This document shows, piece after piece, positions 8,894 to 17,635 of a stretch of 64,000 nucleotides of DNA. The DNA lies in contig CP165730.1 in assembly GCA_041200185.1 (NCBI GenBank), forward strand, positions 744,001 to 808,000, in the 5' to 3' direction. Each line of letters starts with the position of its first letter. Positions within the stretch are counted from its first letter, which is position 1. This DNA is from G041200185 sp041200185 (GTDB lineage Bacteria; Pseudomonadota; Alphaproteobacteria; BNTO01). The notes under the pieces are model-generated. The model saw nothing but the letters and a program-made list of their open reading frames with translations. It searched no databases and had not been told where the DNA came from. The translations under genes were made by a program, and so were the position numbers.

Positions 8894-10348
8894 TCACTCT
8901 ACTTCAAACACATCTGCTTCTCGTACACAGCTGGCCAACATTTTTCGTATTTTCCCGTTTGAGTCGATATGTGCAGTGACTCCTGTGTTTCCAACTCGAA
9001 TAACTGGAATTCCTACTTCAACAACCCGTACTCGGTCAACGGCTAGGTGCTGCCACAACAGGGGGTGCGCGAACCAGCCATCATTTAGCACTTGAATCCC
9101 CCAATGCGCTCCTCCCTTTCGCCACGGGAACATACCCTCCGAGCAAATTTTGACACATACATCGGGCAGACCTGGAATGGATACCACTTCCTTTAATGTG
9201 CCAGGTGTACAATCGATCCCTTTAAAAATTCCAGACTTTGGCAGAAATTTTCGAAAGGGTACGTACTCTCCGAACGGCAACAATCGCTGTTTATCGTAAA
9301 GAGTTACACTCTTTCCTCGTGACGAAGGCGATACGAAAAATAGACTGTTGTGCCAAACAAGCTCTTCTTGTGGCCCTACCGATTCAATTCGATCGGCGCC
9401 GAAGATGAGTGTGAGCTTATCGAGCGGTAACTGATTATAAAGGGCTGGAGGCAGAGCCTTGTGAAGGTAGTATGTTACTGCTGTCTCTGGCCAAATCACG
9501 ACATCCGGAAGAGTCGACTGAGCTTCTAACGCCTGCTGAGTTTGAGCGATTAGCTCTCCCAGGAGAGCTTCGGCGTTTTGCCGATTGAGCTTTTCGATTT
9601 GCGGAGTGTTGGGCTGGACAACGAGGACTTTGACGGATTTTCCGAGACGCGCCGTTGGTAAGCATAATTGGTATCCGCCGTAGGCAAGGACACCTACCAT
9701 GAGAAACGATGAGAGAATTTTGAGGCATCGAGAGGTCCTTGCGACGAGAGAAGACGAAACTAAGCTCAGCAGCGCAGAAAGAAAATAGACCCCAAATGGA
9801 CGTACAACTTGTAACAGGGCAAGAGATAATCCAAGATCTTCAAATGCAAAAATGTGTGTAGTCAAATTCCATGGGAAAGCCAAAGGGATGTAGCTTCGAC
9901 CCCACTCAAAGAGAGTCCAACAGAGAGAAAATCCCAAGGGGAAATATGGGAAAGCCTGAGTCGTTTCTTGCAGGGGGATTCTCGATAGCAGCCTGTGCAA
10001 GGTCCAACAAAGCGCCCCTAAAAGAGTTCCCCAAAGAGAGGCTACTCCTCCAAGACATGGCAAAAACCAAGCGCTTTGCCGAACTACCCAAAAAGCCGGG
10101 AAAGCTCCCCACAATGTGCTCCACGTAAATCCGAAAGCAAAAAGGAACCCCGATATAGCAGCCGTGCGAGCCGAATCCTGTTGAGCCTGCTCGCGTATCC
10201 ACCCCACAAAACCAACCAGAAACGCTGCCATACGCAGGAGGAAGGACACGACTTGCCATCGACCCGGCAAAGGCGGTAGGAAGGCGCAACCGTAAAGGAA
10301 GCCATACCCTAAACTCCAACTCCATGAATAGTTCATGATAATACGCAT
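8894..10348 (-). CDS. lnt: apolipoprotein N-acyltransferase
   Basis: Adds the third acyl chain to the N-terminal Cys of lipoproteins at the periplasmic face of the inner membrane. The 484-residue protein has the expected multi-helix N-terminal half followed by a nitrilase-like domain. The catalytic triad is visible: Glu in VIWPETAV, Lys in LYDKQRLLPFGEYVP and Cys in KICSEGMFP. The family's W/HNS and LFGA-type segments are present as VWHNSLFF and LIFGADR. In most Lnt the residue after the catalytic Cys is Tyr/Phe; here it is Ser, a small deviation. Start chosen at 10348, with GGGGAG five bases upstream. Last gene of the run that begins at 14971. Confidence 0.95.
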   Translation of the reverse strand: MRIIMNYSWSWSLGYGFLYGCAFLPPLPGRWQVVSFLLRMAAFLVGFVGWIREQAQQDSARTAAISGFLFAFGFTWSTLWGAFPAFWVVRQSAWFLPCLGGVASLWGTLLGALCWTLHRLLSRIPLQETTQAFPYFPLGFSLCWTLFEWGRSYIPLAFPWNLTTHIFAFEDLGLSLALLQVVRPFGVYFLSALLSLVSSSLVARTSRCLKILSSFLMVGVLAYGGYQLCLPTARLGKSVKVLVVQPNTPQIEKLNRQNAEALLGELIAQTQQALEAQSTLPDVVIWPETAVTYYLHKALPPALYNQLPLDKLTLIFGADRIESVGPQEELVWHNSLFFVSPSSRGKSVTLYDKQRLLPFGEYVPFRKFLPKSGIFKGIDCTPGTLKEVVSIPGLPDVCVKICSEGMFPWRKGGAHWGIQVLNDGWFAHPLLWQHLAVDRVRVVEVGIPVIRVGNTGVTAHIDSNGKIRKMLASCVREADVFEVE

Positions 10349-10447
10349 AGAATCTCCCCACTCACGATACGCGAAAATCTCATTCTGTCCAAGCTAGAAG
10401 ATTTAGCCTTTTATAGGTTCTTAGCGTCTGCCACACTCGGATTCAGA

Positions 10448-12595
10448 TCAACCCTGCGCAGGAATATCGAAATCTCTCAGGGAAGAGTATACTTGTTCTT
10501 CAGTTTTCCGTAGGTTTTCGACTGAGATCGTAGGAGTACCCTCTTCATTTTTATCCTTGTTGGCCTCGCTTTCAGTTTCAACCTGTAACAGCTGGTCCAT
10601 CGACATGAATTGCGTTTGCTGTATGACGTGTCCTGAGTCACCATCTTCCTCAACTTTTGTTTCTCTGATCTCCCCCGCAGAGTTTCGTGACTTTTCTTCA
10701 ATGTAAGGCTTCTCGGAGAGAATGAATTTGTTGAGTTCACCACCTATGCGAGTTGGAATTCGTCCACCCGTTGAATAGGGAGCCATAGTAAGGTCAGTTG
10801 AATCGTTGCCAATCCATACACAACCCACCATCCCTTCACGATCAACAATGTAGCGAAGTGAAGATTCATTCCATGACGCTTTATCGTTATCAACCATGGG
10901 ATCACGTCCCCAAAAAAACCATGCATCACGGTTACCATTTGACCCCGTTTTCCCTGCGATGTAGGGGTCAACGTTAGCAGCGCGCCCTGTGCCTCTAGCT
11001 ATGACCTGTCGCATCATGATTTTCATTTTCGTGAGAACATCATCCTCAATAATGCGGATGGGACGATCCTCTGATTTCTGATAAAGAATTTCGCCGGACT
11101 TGTTACGAATCTCATAAATGCCGTAGGGATAGCACGCATAGCCATAGTTAAAAAAAGGAGCGTAGGCACGTATCAGTTCCAAAAAGGTCAGCTCAGATGA
11201 ACCTAAGGACAGGGTCAAGTTTGCCTGCAAAGGAGAAGAAATTCCAAGTCGACGTGCTATTTTGATAACTTTTCGGATACCGACTTCTTTAGCTAAACGA
11301 ATACACACACTATTCACAGAGTAAACATAAGCATCTAATAAGGAAATCTCTCCCTGTGTCTTCCACTTATAGTTGCCAGGTTTCCATTCTCCTTGCTCAT
11401 AAGGAGAGTCGTCGAACTTATCGTCCAAGTCGTATCCCTCTTCTAAGGCAGTAAGATAGACAAAGGTTTTGAACGCTGAACCCGGCTGGCGCATAGCCGA
11501 TGTTGCTCGGTTGAATTGGCTTCGACCGTAGTCCAATCCTCCAACCATAGCTAAAACGGCACCACTTGGAGTCATAATGATCGAAGCAGCTTGCGAAAAC
11601 TTGTATTCCGCTCCAAATTCTTTATGAAACTTTTTTAAGACTTCTTCTGTTTTGTGTTGCAGACCTGTGTGAAGAGTCGTAACGACTGTTAAATCTTGAT
11701 CAATGGGCCCGATAATGGAAGGAATGGTTTCAAAAACCCAATCTGCAAAATAACGACTTCCCTTCTCAATATCCCGTACGCTCGCGAGGAAATTTTGTTG
11801 CCACTCAGGCCATTCATCACGCCATTTTGGACCTATAAAACCGGCTTTTTCCATAGCCGTTAAAACAAGGTTTGCCCGAGAACAGGCGCGCTGCGGATTT
11901 GCCAGTGGAGAATATCGTGAGGGGGCTCGCAAAATTCCAGCCAAAATAGCTGCTTCAAAAAGCGTTAATTCCCGAGCGGACTTGTGAAAATATCTCCGTG
12001 AGGCTGCATCGATACCGTAAGTGCCAGCACCGAAATAGACGCGGTTAAGGTACAATGTTAAGATTTCCGGTTTTGAGAAATAAGACTCGATTTTGAGCGT
12101 TAGGATAAATTCCTGGAGTTTACGCATTAAAGACCTGTCCGTTATTGGAAAACGACCACTGGCCATAAGCATATTTTTAGCGAGCTGCTGTGTAAGGGTT
12201 GAACCTCCTTGCACGACTCTGTGTGCGTGGAAATTTCTCCACGCCGCACGCAGAACACCGAGGAAGTCGACTCCATTGTGCTCATAGAAACGGCGGTCTT
12301 CTACAGACAAAAAGGCATTAGGAACAAAAGGGGGTAAATCCTCTGCCGCCAAAAACTCCTCGAAAGAATCACCGTACGTCGCAAGAACTGTTCCATCTAT
12401 AGCTTGAATGGTAACGCTAGGACTCCGAACGCGCGCATCAAACTTTTGAAGAGGAGGAAGAGTTGTGGTGAGCCAGTAGTATCCGACCAATACGGCAAAT
12501 GCAAAGAAAAAGCTAGCTCCCACACACAAGCGGAAAAAACTCTTCAGAAAGTATGTAATGTGGCTAAAAAGCGGGAGAGAGTCTTCCCCGTCCAT
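10448..12595 (-). CDS. mrcA: class A penicillin-binding protein 1A (transglycosylase/transpeptidase)
   Basis: Bifunctional peptidoglycan synthase. Residues about 15-45 include a single N-terminal membrane anchor. The GT51 domain (about 60-235) shows the catalytic Glu in SVEDRRFYEHNG (E99), GGSTLTQQLAKN and YLNRVYFGAGTYG. The transpeptidase domain shows the SxxK nucleophile S373-AF-K376, SVN at 426-428 and AGKTGS further on. The 715 residues fit the PBP1A class, and the Glu-rich C-terminal tail (last about 70 residues) looks disordered. Its ATG shares one base with the stop of the upstream LOG gene (TGATG), implying coupled translation. Presence of a working class A PBP and Lnt indicates that this organism still makes a peptidoglycan wall. 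Confidence 0.95.
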   Translation of the reverse strand: MDGEDSLPLFSHITYFLKSFFRLCVGASFFFAFAVLVGYYWLTTTLPPLQKFDARVRSPSVTIQAIDGTVLATYGDSFEEFLAAEDLPPFVPNAFLSVEDRRFYEHNGVDFLGVLRAAWRNFHAHRVVQGGSTLTQQLAKNMLMASGRFPITDRSLMRKLQEFILTLKIESYFSKPEILTLYLNRVYFGAGTYGIDAASRRYFHKSARELTLFEAAILAGILRAPSRYSPLANPQRACSRANLVLTAMEKAGFIGPKWRDEWPEWQQNFLASVRDIEKGSRYFADWVFETIPSIIGPIDQDLTVVTTLHTGLQHKTEEVLKKFHKEFGAEYKFSQAASIIMTPSGAVLAMVGGLDYGRSQFNRATSAMRQPGSAFKTFVYLTALEEGYDLDDKFDDSPYEQGEWKPGNYKWKTQGEISLLDAYVYSVNSVCIRLAKEVGIRKVIKIARRLGISSPLQANLTLSLGSSELTFLELIRAYAPFFNYGYACYPYGIYEIRNKSGEILYQKSEDRPIRIIEDDVLTKMKIMMRQVIARGTGRAANVDPYIAGKTGSNGNRDAWFFWGRDPMVDNDKASWNESSLRYIVDREGMVGCVWIGNDSTDLTMAPYSTGGRIPTRIGGELNKFILSEKPYIEEKSRNSAGEIRETKVEEDGDSGHVIQQTQFMSMDQLLQVETESEANKDKNEEGTPTISVENLRKTEEQVYSSLRDFDIPAQG

Positions 12596-13125
12596 CAGTT
12601 TGCGCCTCCCTCACTCCACTGAAGAGCCTTCAAATCCTCAGGCTTTAAAAACCCACTTTCCTCTGCTTGAGAAAGCAGCTGTTTGACTGGAGTCCAATAC
12701 CCTCCCCAATTCAACAGGATGACCTTTCTGGGTTCCCTCAATTCTTTGTTCTTCAAAAGCAAAGAAAAGAGCTCATGAAAAGTACCAAGTCCACCTGGTA
12801 AGAAATACACAGAAGAAACGACAGAAAACATGTACCCCTGCCGCTCATCGTAGGAATCAAAGAAATACACCTGCGCTAATTTGTCACACTTATCGGTCAT
12901 TTCTTCAGGGGTAAGAGCCCCCTCCAGTATCACTCCACGTTCTGCAAGAGCCAACGCTACCCGACCTATGAGCCCCGTTGTTACGCCGCCGTAAACGACC
13001 GACGTCCCTGCAGACAGAGAGGCCACAAAAGTTGAAATTTCAGCATCAAATCTCTCAGGTGGGTAGGGCCCCTTCATTCCTCCACATAAGCATACTTTAA
13101 GGGGTCTTGTCGGTTCGAGTGCCAT
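12595..13125 (-). CDS. LOG-family protein (cytokinin riboside 5'-monophosphate phosphoribohydrolase type)
   Basis: The 176-residue product has the Rossmann-like LOG fold signatures: CLCGGMKG near the N-terminus, YGGVTTGLIGRVA (GGxxxGLMG class), and the diagnostic LPGGLGTFHE with the catalytic Glu. The Arg partner is probably that in YDERQGYMF. LOG enzymes remove ribose 5-phosphate from N6-modified AMP to release free adenine-type bases, and some family members act on AMP or other nucleotides. It begins 4 nt after the miaA stop and its own stop overlaps the PBP start, so it is embedded in an operon. Adjacency to miaA, which makes the prenylated A37 of tRNA, suggests that it might handle prenyl-AMP from tRNA breakdown; this is inference. 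Confidence 0.88.
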   Translation of the reverse strand: MALEPTRPLKVCLCGGMKGPYPPERFDAEISTFVASLSAGTSVVYGGVTTGLIGRVALALAERGVILEGALTPEEMTDKCDKLAQVYFFDSYDERQGYMFSVVSSVYFLPGGLGTFHELFSLLLKNKELREPRKVILLNWGGYWTPVKQLLSQAEESGFLKPEDLKALQWSEGGAN

Positions 13126-13128
13126 AAA

Positions 13129-14094
13129 CTAAAACTCCGACCCAGCTGATATCAATCTCTGGATAATGGCATCGGCCTGCTCCTGCGGTGTACCTGCAGG
13201 AACAGAGAACACATCCTGAGCTTCATACTGTGTCCGGAACCACGTCTGCTGCCGTTTAGCATACTGCCTTGTTGCAAGAACAACCTGCTCTATTGCCTCC
13301 TCTAGCGAGCATTTACCGTCAATGTGTTGCTTGAACTCAAAAAAGCCAAGACTCCTTTGCAGAGGCGACCAAGTTCCTTCCGTTTTTGCCAAGAAGGCCG
13401 TAATTTCATCCAAAACACCGTCCTGGACCATTTGGCGGCAACGCTTTTCGATCCGTTCGGCGAGGGCATCCCGAGGAACATCGACGACAAAAAGTTGCGA
13501 CTTCGGGTAGCTATTTTTAAGCCTTGGTTCTTTCTGCCACAGCACGATGGAGCGCCCCGTTTGCTCCATCACTTCCCAAGCTCTCAAGAGGCGCTGAGAA
13601 TGATGTGGATGAATTCTCCCAACGACCATGGGATCCCTTCGCACAACATTTTCGTAGAGAGCTTGAGGGCCTGACGCAATCAGAATCGCTTGCCCCTGCT
13701 TACGCACTTTTGCCTTAATTTCATCAGAAATCTCGGGAATAGGAGATAAGCCGTACATTAGACTGCTGAGATATAACCCGGTCCCCCCAACAGTGATAAA
13801 GGCTGTTGACGTCCAGTTTTCGTCGACACACTTATCCAATCGCTGCAACCAGTCCGCTACCGAAGTCGACTGATCCCAATCCAAGACCTGATACAGGTGG
13901 TGCGGAACCCCTTCACGGTCTTCTTCGGTCGGTACGGCCGTCAACGTTGGCAAATCCTTATACACCTGGGTACTGTCGGCATTAATCACTTCACCATCCA
14001 TACGCTTTGCTAACTCAACAGCTACAGCCGATTTACCGCTTGCTGTTGGCCCACCTAGCAAAATGAGCGTTTTTGCATCAAAAAAAACTGCCAT
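13129..14094 (-). CDS. miaA: tRNA dimethylallyltransferase MiaA
   Basis: Transfers the dimethylallyl group to N6 of A37 in tRNAs reading UNN codons. The 321-residue product has the P-loop GGPTASGKS (residues 14-22), the substrate-binding NADSTQVYKDLP segment, VGGTGLYLSSLMYG, and the ARxYAKRQxTWFR-like segment near the C-terminus. Full length for the family. The product of this step is the substrate of MiaB, encoded at 46.7 kb. It is followed 3 nt later by the LOG gene and preceded at 13 nt by the PhzF-like gene, all on one strand. Confidence 0.95.
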   Translation of the reverse strand: MAVFFDAKTLILLGGPTASGKSAVAVELAKRMDGEVINADSTQVYKDLPTLTAVPTEEDREGVPHHLYQVLDWDQSTSVADWLQRLDKCVDENWTSTAFITVGGTGLYLSSLMYGLSPIPEISDEIKAKVRKQGQAILIASGPQALYENVVRRDPMVVGRIHPHHSQRLLRAWEVMEQTGRSIVLWQKEPRLKNSYPKSQLFVVDVPRDALAERIEKRCRQMVQDGVLDEITAFLAKTEGTWSPLQRSLGFFEFKQHIDGKCSLEEAIEQVVLATRQYAKRQQTWFRTQYEAQDVFSVPAGTPQEQADAIIQRLISAGSEF

Positions 14095-14107
14095 ATCTTT
14101 CTACCCT

Positions 14108-14971
14108 TTACTCCTTAACGCCGGATTCCGCTTCAAATAAATCACCACAACGAGATTTCGTTGGAAGAGGTGCTATTTCCCCTCTCATAGATGTCGTGCA
14201 TTCTCCCGAAATTCTAACCTGACCATTCACACACTCCAACCCAAGGTACCCCGTTCTGTTGGATGTTTGCATAGCTACGAAGGACGTTCTTCCCAGCCTG
14301 TGCGACCAATAAGGACCTAAAAAGCAGTGATTCCACAAGGTCACAGCGTCTTCTTTAAAACCTTCACTCGGAGCAAAGAAACGCGACATAAAGTCATAAC
14401 GAACATCATTTCCACCCTCGGCGGTCACGACGACTCCTCGGCAAACAACTTTCTCGAGCTTCGTGATGTCTGGCTCGAGTTTTAGCACATGCTTCGGACT
14501 AAACATCTCAACAACGTAAATCTGTCCACAACGGCTGACGGCAATGGGGGGCGTTCCGAGAGCGTTAATCAGCCTATCGGGAACAGCTGCCGGCTCCGCT
14601 ACTTTCGCAACTGTGTGCAAAGTCATTTTTCCATCTATTATTGTAGTGAGAAAGATGCCTAAAGACGTTTCAAAATAAATAGATGTTTCTTTATCCGCGA
14701 AGATTTCCATTCCCTCGTGCCAAAGAACATGAGCCGCCGCCAGAAGACCGTGTCCTGATACGCTCTCATGAGCCTTCGGTGTAAAAATCTGTACTCGAAA
14801 ATGTTGGTTCTGTAATGGCGTAACAAACACCGTTTCGTGAACATTAAACTCCCTCGCAATTTTCTGAAGATCTTCTTCAGGAAGCTCGCCTTCCAACCAG
14901 CAAACGGCGGCTGGATTCCCCTCAAAGAGCGAGGTCGCGAACGCATCGACGATCCAAAATCTCATATCCAA
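14108..14971 (-). CDS. PhzF-family isomerase-like protein
   Basis: The 287-residue sequence has the two-lobed PhzF layout: FWIVDAFATSLFEGNPAAVCWL at the start, the presumed catalytic Glu in NVHETVFV (about residue 46), SGHGLLAAAHVL, and a second-lobe segment with EDAVTLWNHCFLGPYW. Family members isomerise small substrates by acid/base catalysis, and most have no known physiological substrate. The usual GSGHAT and EDPVTGSAH motifs are altered here (SGHGLL and EDAVTLWNH), so activity may differ or be lost. First gene of the block leading into miaA, LOG, PBP1A and lnt, with a short TATA-poor leader to 15000. Confidence 0.85.
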   Translation of the reverse strand: MDMRFWIVDAFATSLFEGNPAAVCWLEGELPEEDLQKIAREFNVHETVFVTPLQNQHFRVQIFTPKAHESVSGHGLLAAAHVLWHEGMEIFADKETSIYFETSLGIFLTTIIDGKMTLHTVAKVAEPAAVPDRLINALGTPPIAVSRCGQIYVVEMFSPKHVLKLEPDITKLEKVVCRGVVVTAEGGNDVRYDFMSRFFAPSEGFKEDAVTLWNHCFLGPYWSHRLGRTSFVAMQTSNRTGYLGLECVNGQVRISGECTTSMRGEIAPLPTKSRCGDLFEAESGVKE

Positions 14972-15108
14972 CTCTGCCTCTTTTCATACACCACCCATTC
15001 CGTAGTGTACCACATGAAAAGCTGATTCCCAAAATAAGCAGTCATCTACAAAAGGGCGGGCCTGGGTCGATTTTCCCGTGAACTCTTTCAAGGCCTCACA
15101 CAATAATT

Positions 15109-15146
15109 ATTACTTGATGATCACCATCATACTTGATATAAGTAAT
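15109..15146. promoter_or_regulatory. nested inverted and direct repeats, possible operator
   Basis: Upstream of the 15179 gene lie ATTACTT (15109-15115) and its complement AAGTAAT (15140-15146). Inside them are TGATG (15115-15119) and CATCA (15125-15129), and the direct repeat ACTTGAT occurs at 15112 and 15131. This symmetry is typical of a regulator-binding site close to a promoter. The regulator is unknown, and an XRE-type protein is only one possibility. Confidence 0.4.
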
Positions 15147-15178
15147 TAGGTTTTGTCCATAACAAATGGAGTTACGCA

Positions 15179-15622
15179 ATGAAAAAATTGTTTTTTATCT
15201 TATCGTCGGCTGTTTTGAGTTTTTCGATGGGTTTTAGCCCTGTTCAGGCTGAAATTGGCGGGGACACGACTTTCACAGAAAGATTTGCCGAAGTTGTACA
15301 TGAAAAATCGGTCCATCTTGCTGCTCAGGCTGGTATAGAACCCGCAGTATGGAATCGATTTGTCGGCATGTCCTCTGAGAATTTTGTAGATAGCTTCTGT
15401 TCTGAAGGTTTTACGCCAGATAGGCTTGATAACGCAGAGGATATAGCGGCATGCCTACGGTCGAGTTGGGGAGTAGCTGAAAGGTGGCTAATGACCGCAT
15501 ATAATGATCTTCCCTTCCAGTATGAGGAGATGAGTCAGAATATTTACGATCATCTCCTTCCCGACTTGGTCCCAGCCATTCAGGAGTTTCTTACCGAGGA
15601 GTATAACTCTCTATTCCACTAA
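15179..15622 (+). CDS. small secreted protein, 147 aa
   Basis: A textbook signal peptide (Lys2-Lys3, a hydrophobic core, and a cut expected after VQA at about residue 25) leads an acidic, helical mature protein of about 120 residues with two Cys (in SFCSEG and AACLRS), perhaps a disulfide. RBS GGAG lies eight bases before the ATG. No family recognised. The repeats upstream (15109-15146) and the hairpin downstream (15639-15666) suggest a single-gene transcription unit under its own control. Confidence 0.8.
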   Translation: MKKLFFILSSAVLSFSMGFSPVQAEIGGDTTFTERFAEVVHEKSVHLAAQAGIEPAVWNRFVGMSSENFVDSFCSEGFTPDRLDNAEDIAACLRSSWGVAERWLMTAYNDLPFQYEEMSQNIYDHLLPDLVPAIQEFLTEEYNSLFH

Positions 15623-15638
15623 TTTCTCTCAAGAAATC

Positions 15639-15666
15639 GTCAGGTTTCGCATTTGCGGAGCCTGAC
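15639..15666 (+). terminator. strong hairpin after the secreted-protein gene
   Basis: GTCAGG (15639-15644) pairs with CCTGAC (15661-15666), and an inner CGC/GCG closes a short loop. It lies 17 nt after the stop. No run of T follows, so it may be a transcript-end stabiliser or a factor-dependent terminator rather than a classic intrinsic one. Confidence 0.45.
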
Positions 15667-15785
15667 TTCTGAAACCTCTTGCTCTTGACGCAGACTACCG
15701 TTTAGCGTCTACTGAAGGCGGGTGTTTGAAGTTCGTGTTTATGCATAGTTATTCGTAATGCATGCACGACTTAGCGGGAGGTTTT

Positions 15786-17216
15786 ATGAAAAGTTTGCGA
15801 CGTTCGATTCTAATGGCTGGACTGGGATTGTGTGCGCTGGATGCTGTGTTGGCAGCTGACCTAGTTCCACCGCCTAATTTGAACCTGGTTCAAGAGAGGC
15901 ATGTTCAATTCATTGGTCTTGCTAATCTTCTGAAGAATCCGATGATGCCACTTAGTAGAAAGAAAAGGGAAAGTGGTAATCAAACCTGTGGAGGATTGTG
16001 GGAAAGGGAGTTTCAAAGCGTCGAGAAACACGAAGATAAAAAGGATGTAATGGAACAGCTTCTTCCTGCATCGGAACCCCATCTAGAGCTACAAGATTTT
16101 GGTAAACAAGAATCGACATCTTCTGTTTGTTCGCAATCCGCCAGTAACCCAGAAGAAGAACTGCAAGAGGCTAAAGACTATATTCAAGAATTAGAAGAGA
16201 GGATTCAAGTAATGGAACAGTCGAAATGCAAAATAAGTAAGTCAAATCGATCAGTCGCCAATCAAGCATTTTATAGGCAGTTAGAAGAGCTTGAGTCTAC
16301 TCTAGAGTTGTATAGACGCTTTTCTCCGGAAAACGTCATTGAGCTAGCTGGTCGCTCAGCAAAAAGTATATTTATGGATATTTATTCGGACATCCCATAT
16401 TCTCCCACGAAGAATGAATTAATATCACGATCGAGCGAAATTTTTCAACAGAACTACCTGTATTATTTAAGATATTGCGAAGAAGTCGGGAATGATGCTG
16501 CGCTTGTTTCTGATTTTTGCCAGAGTTATGGAATTAATGTTGTTAATGATTTATTGGAATTATTTGATTCTATACGTAAAGGGTCAACGATCTTGAAATT
16601 CCAAGGGAAATTAAAAGATAAGGTTCGCTCATGCAGAATACCAGAAAAATTTGAAGAGTACTGCAGAAACAATGTTATGCAACGCGACTGCGAGTATGAA
16701 TCACCTTACAAGAAGATCAAAGAACTTGAAAATGAAGTGGACCAATTAAAACACGAAATACGGGGTCTTCAGCAGAAGTTAAAAAAGGATAACGACCTCG
16801 CTGATCAAAGAGAGCGACAGTCGAAGGAAAGTTATGAAGCCCTCCAACGCAAGTATGAAGAGGCCAAAAGAATAAACGATACTGCAAAGGAAGCCATAAA
16901 GAAAAGTGAAGATCTAAAACGGCAGTTAGAAAATTTGTGGCGTGATCACAAGGGACTAGACCTTAAGTTAGCTCTGATTCACTGGCAGTCTTTTGGTAAA
17001 GCGTCCTACCACCCTCAGCAGCAGATTGGTGCATTAATCTATTTTGAAATTCCTGAAAGAATTTCTAATAATTTTGCCGAAAACAATGACTCAGTCGAGG
17101 CTTTGCAGAGGGAGAATGTTGCTTTTAGAACGAGAGTAGAGGGACTTGAGAATGAGATAAAGAATCATAAGAAGAGTTCAGAGCTTTTATTATCAAAAGG
17201 TGTAGTCGACAATTAA
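15786..17216 (+). CDS. secreted coiled-coil protein, 476 aa
   Basis: I start at the ATG at 15786, which has GGGAGG seven bases upstream and begins a clear signal peptide (Lys/Arg, hydrophobic core, cleavage after VLA near residue 23). The in-frame ATG at 15762 would bury it. The mature protein is highly charged. It has a heptad-rich stretch around residues 120-160 (EELQEAKDYIQELEERIQVM) and a long one around 310-390 (ELENEVDQLKHEIRGLQQ and following), so a rod-like or oligomeric shape is likely. No family recognised. Neighbouring secreted genes suggest a role outside the cytoplasm, perhaps towards the host. Confidence 0.78.
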   Translation: MKSLRRSILMAGLGLCALDAVLAADLVPPPNLNLVQERHVQFIGLANLLKNPMMPLSRKKRESGNQTCGGLWEREFQSVEKHEDKKDVMEQLLPASEPHLELQDFGKQESTSSVCSQSASNPEEELQEAKDYIQELEERIQVMEQSKCKISKSNRSVANQAFYRQLEELESTLELYRRFSPENVIELAGRSAKSIFMDIYSDIPYSPTKNELISRSSEIFQQNYLYYLRYCEEVGNDAALVSDFCQSYGINVVNDLLELFDSIRKGSTILKFQGKLKDKVRSCRIPEKFEEYCRNNVMQRDCEYESPYKKIKELENEVDQLKHEIRGLQQKLKKDNDLADQRERQSKESYEALQRKYEEAKRINDTAKEAIKKSEDLKRQLENLWRDHKGLDLKLALIHWQSFGKASYHPQQQIGALIYFEIPERISNNFAENNDSVEALQRENVAFRTRVEGLENEIKNHKKSSELLLSKGVVDN

Positions 17217-17374
17217 GATGGAGAAATAGTGAGTAAGTCGATGCCCTTAGAAGAGCTACTGCGGACAACCAGTAAACCAGTTTAAGCATCAGGGTTAGGC
17301 AAGAAAGATACAAGGGTCGACTCTCTCAAGAAAAATGTGTAGACTGACCTCATGCTAGTGCTGCAGGAGTGTGT

Positions 17375-17635
17375 ATGACTGAGGATTTGTCAAAAGGCAT
17401 TGAGCAACTTTCTTTTGAGCAAGCTCTCGAGAAATTGGAGGGGATTGTAGCGGCCCTTGACCGTGGACAGCTCCCTCTAGAAGAGTCCGTTCATTTGTTT
17501 GAACAGGGAAACCTGTTGCGGATTCACTGCGAGAAAAAATTGGCGGAAGCTAAACTGCGCATCGATAAAGTCATCCAAGCCACACAGGACGGCCAGATCG
17601 AACTCGAGCCTTTTTTCAAAAAGGAAGAGGTGTAG
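17375..17635 (+). CDS. xseB: exodeoxyribonuclease VII small subunit
   Basis: The 86-residue product carries the XseB helical-hairpin signature LSFEQALEKLEGIVAALDRGQLPLEESV followed by LFEQG and a Glu/Lys-rich end. XseB helices decorate the XseA nuclease, which degrades single-stranded DNA. The ATG at 17375 has AGGAG at a good distance; a GTG two codons earlier is unlikely. xseA is not in the window, and the isoprenoid genes that often follow xseB in alphaproteobacteria are absent. The same reading frame stays open for about 70 codons after the TAG at 17633, which is curious but not supported as coding. Confidence 0.9.
   Translation: MTEDLSKGIEQLSFEQALEKLEGIVAALDRGQLPLEESVHLFEQGNLLRIHCEKKLAEAKLRIDKVIQATQDGQIELEPFFKKEEV

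Noticed and set aside
10448..12595. Coding use of long antisense frames over PBP1A, dnaN and the giant gene
   Set aside because: They are mirror frames of well supported genes and show no ribosome site or conserved motif.
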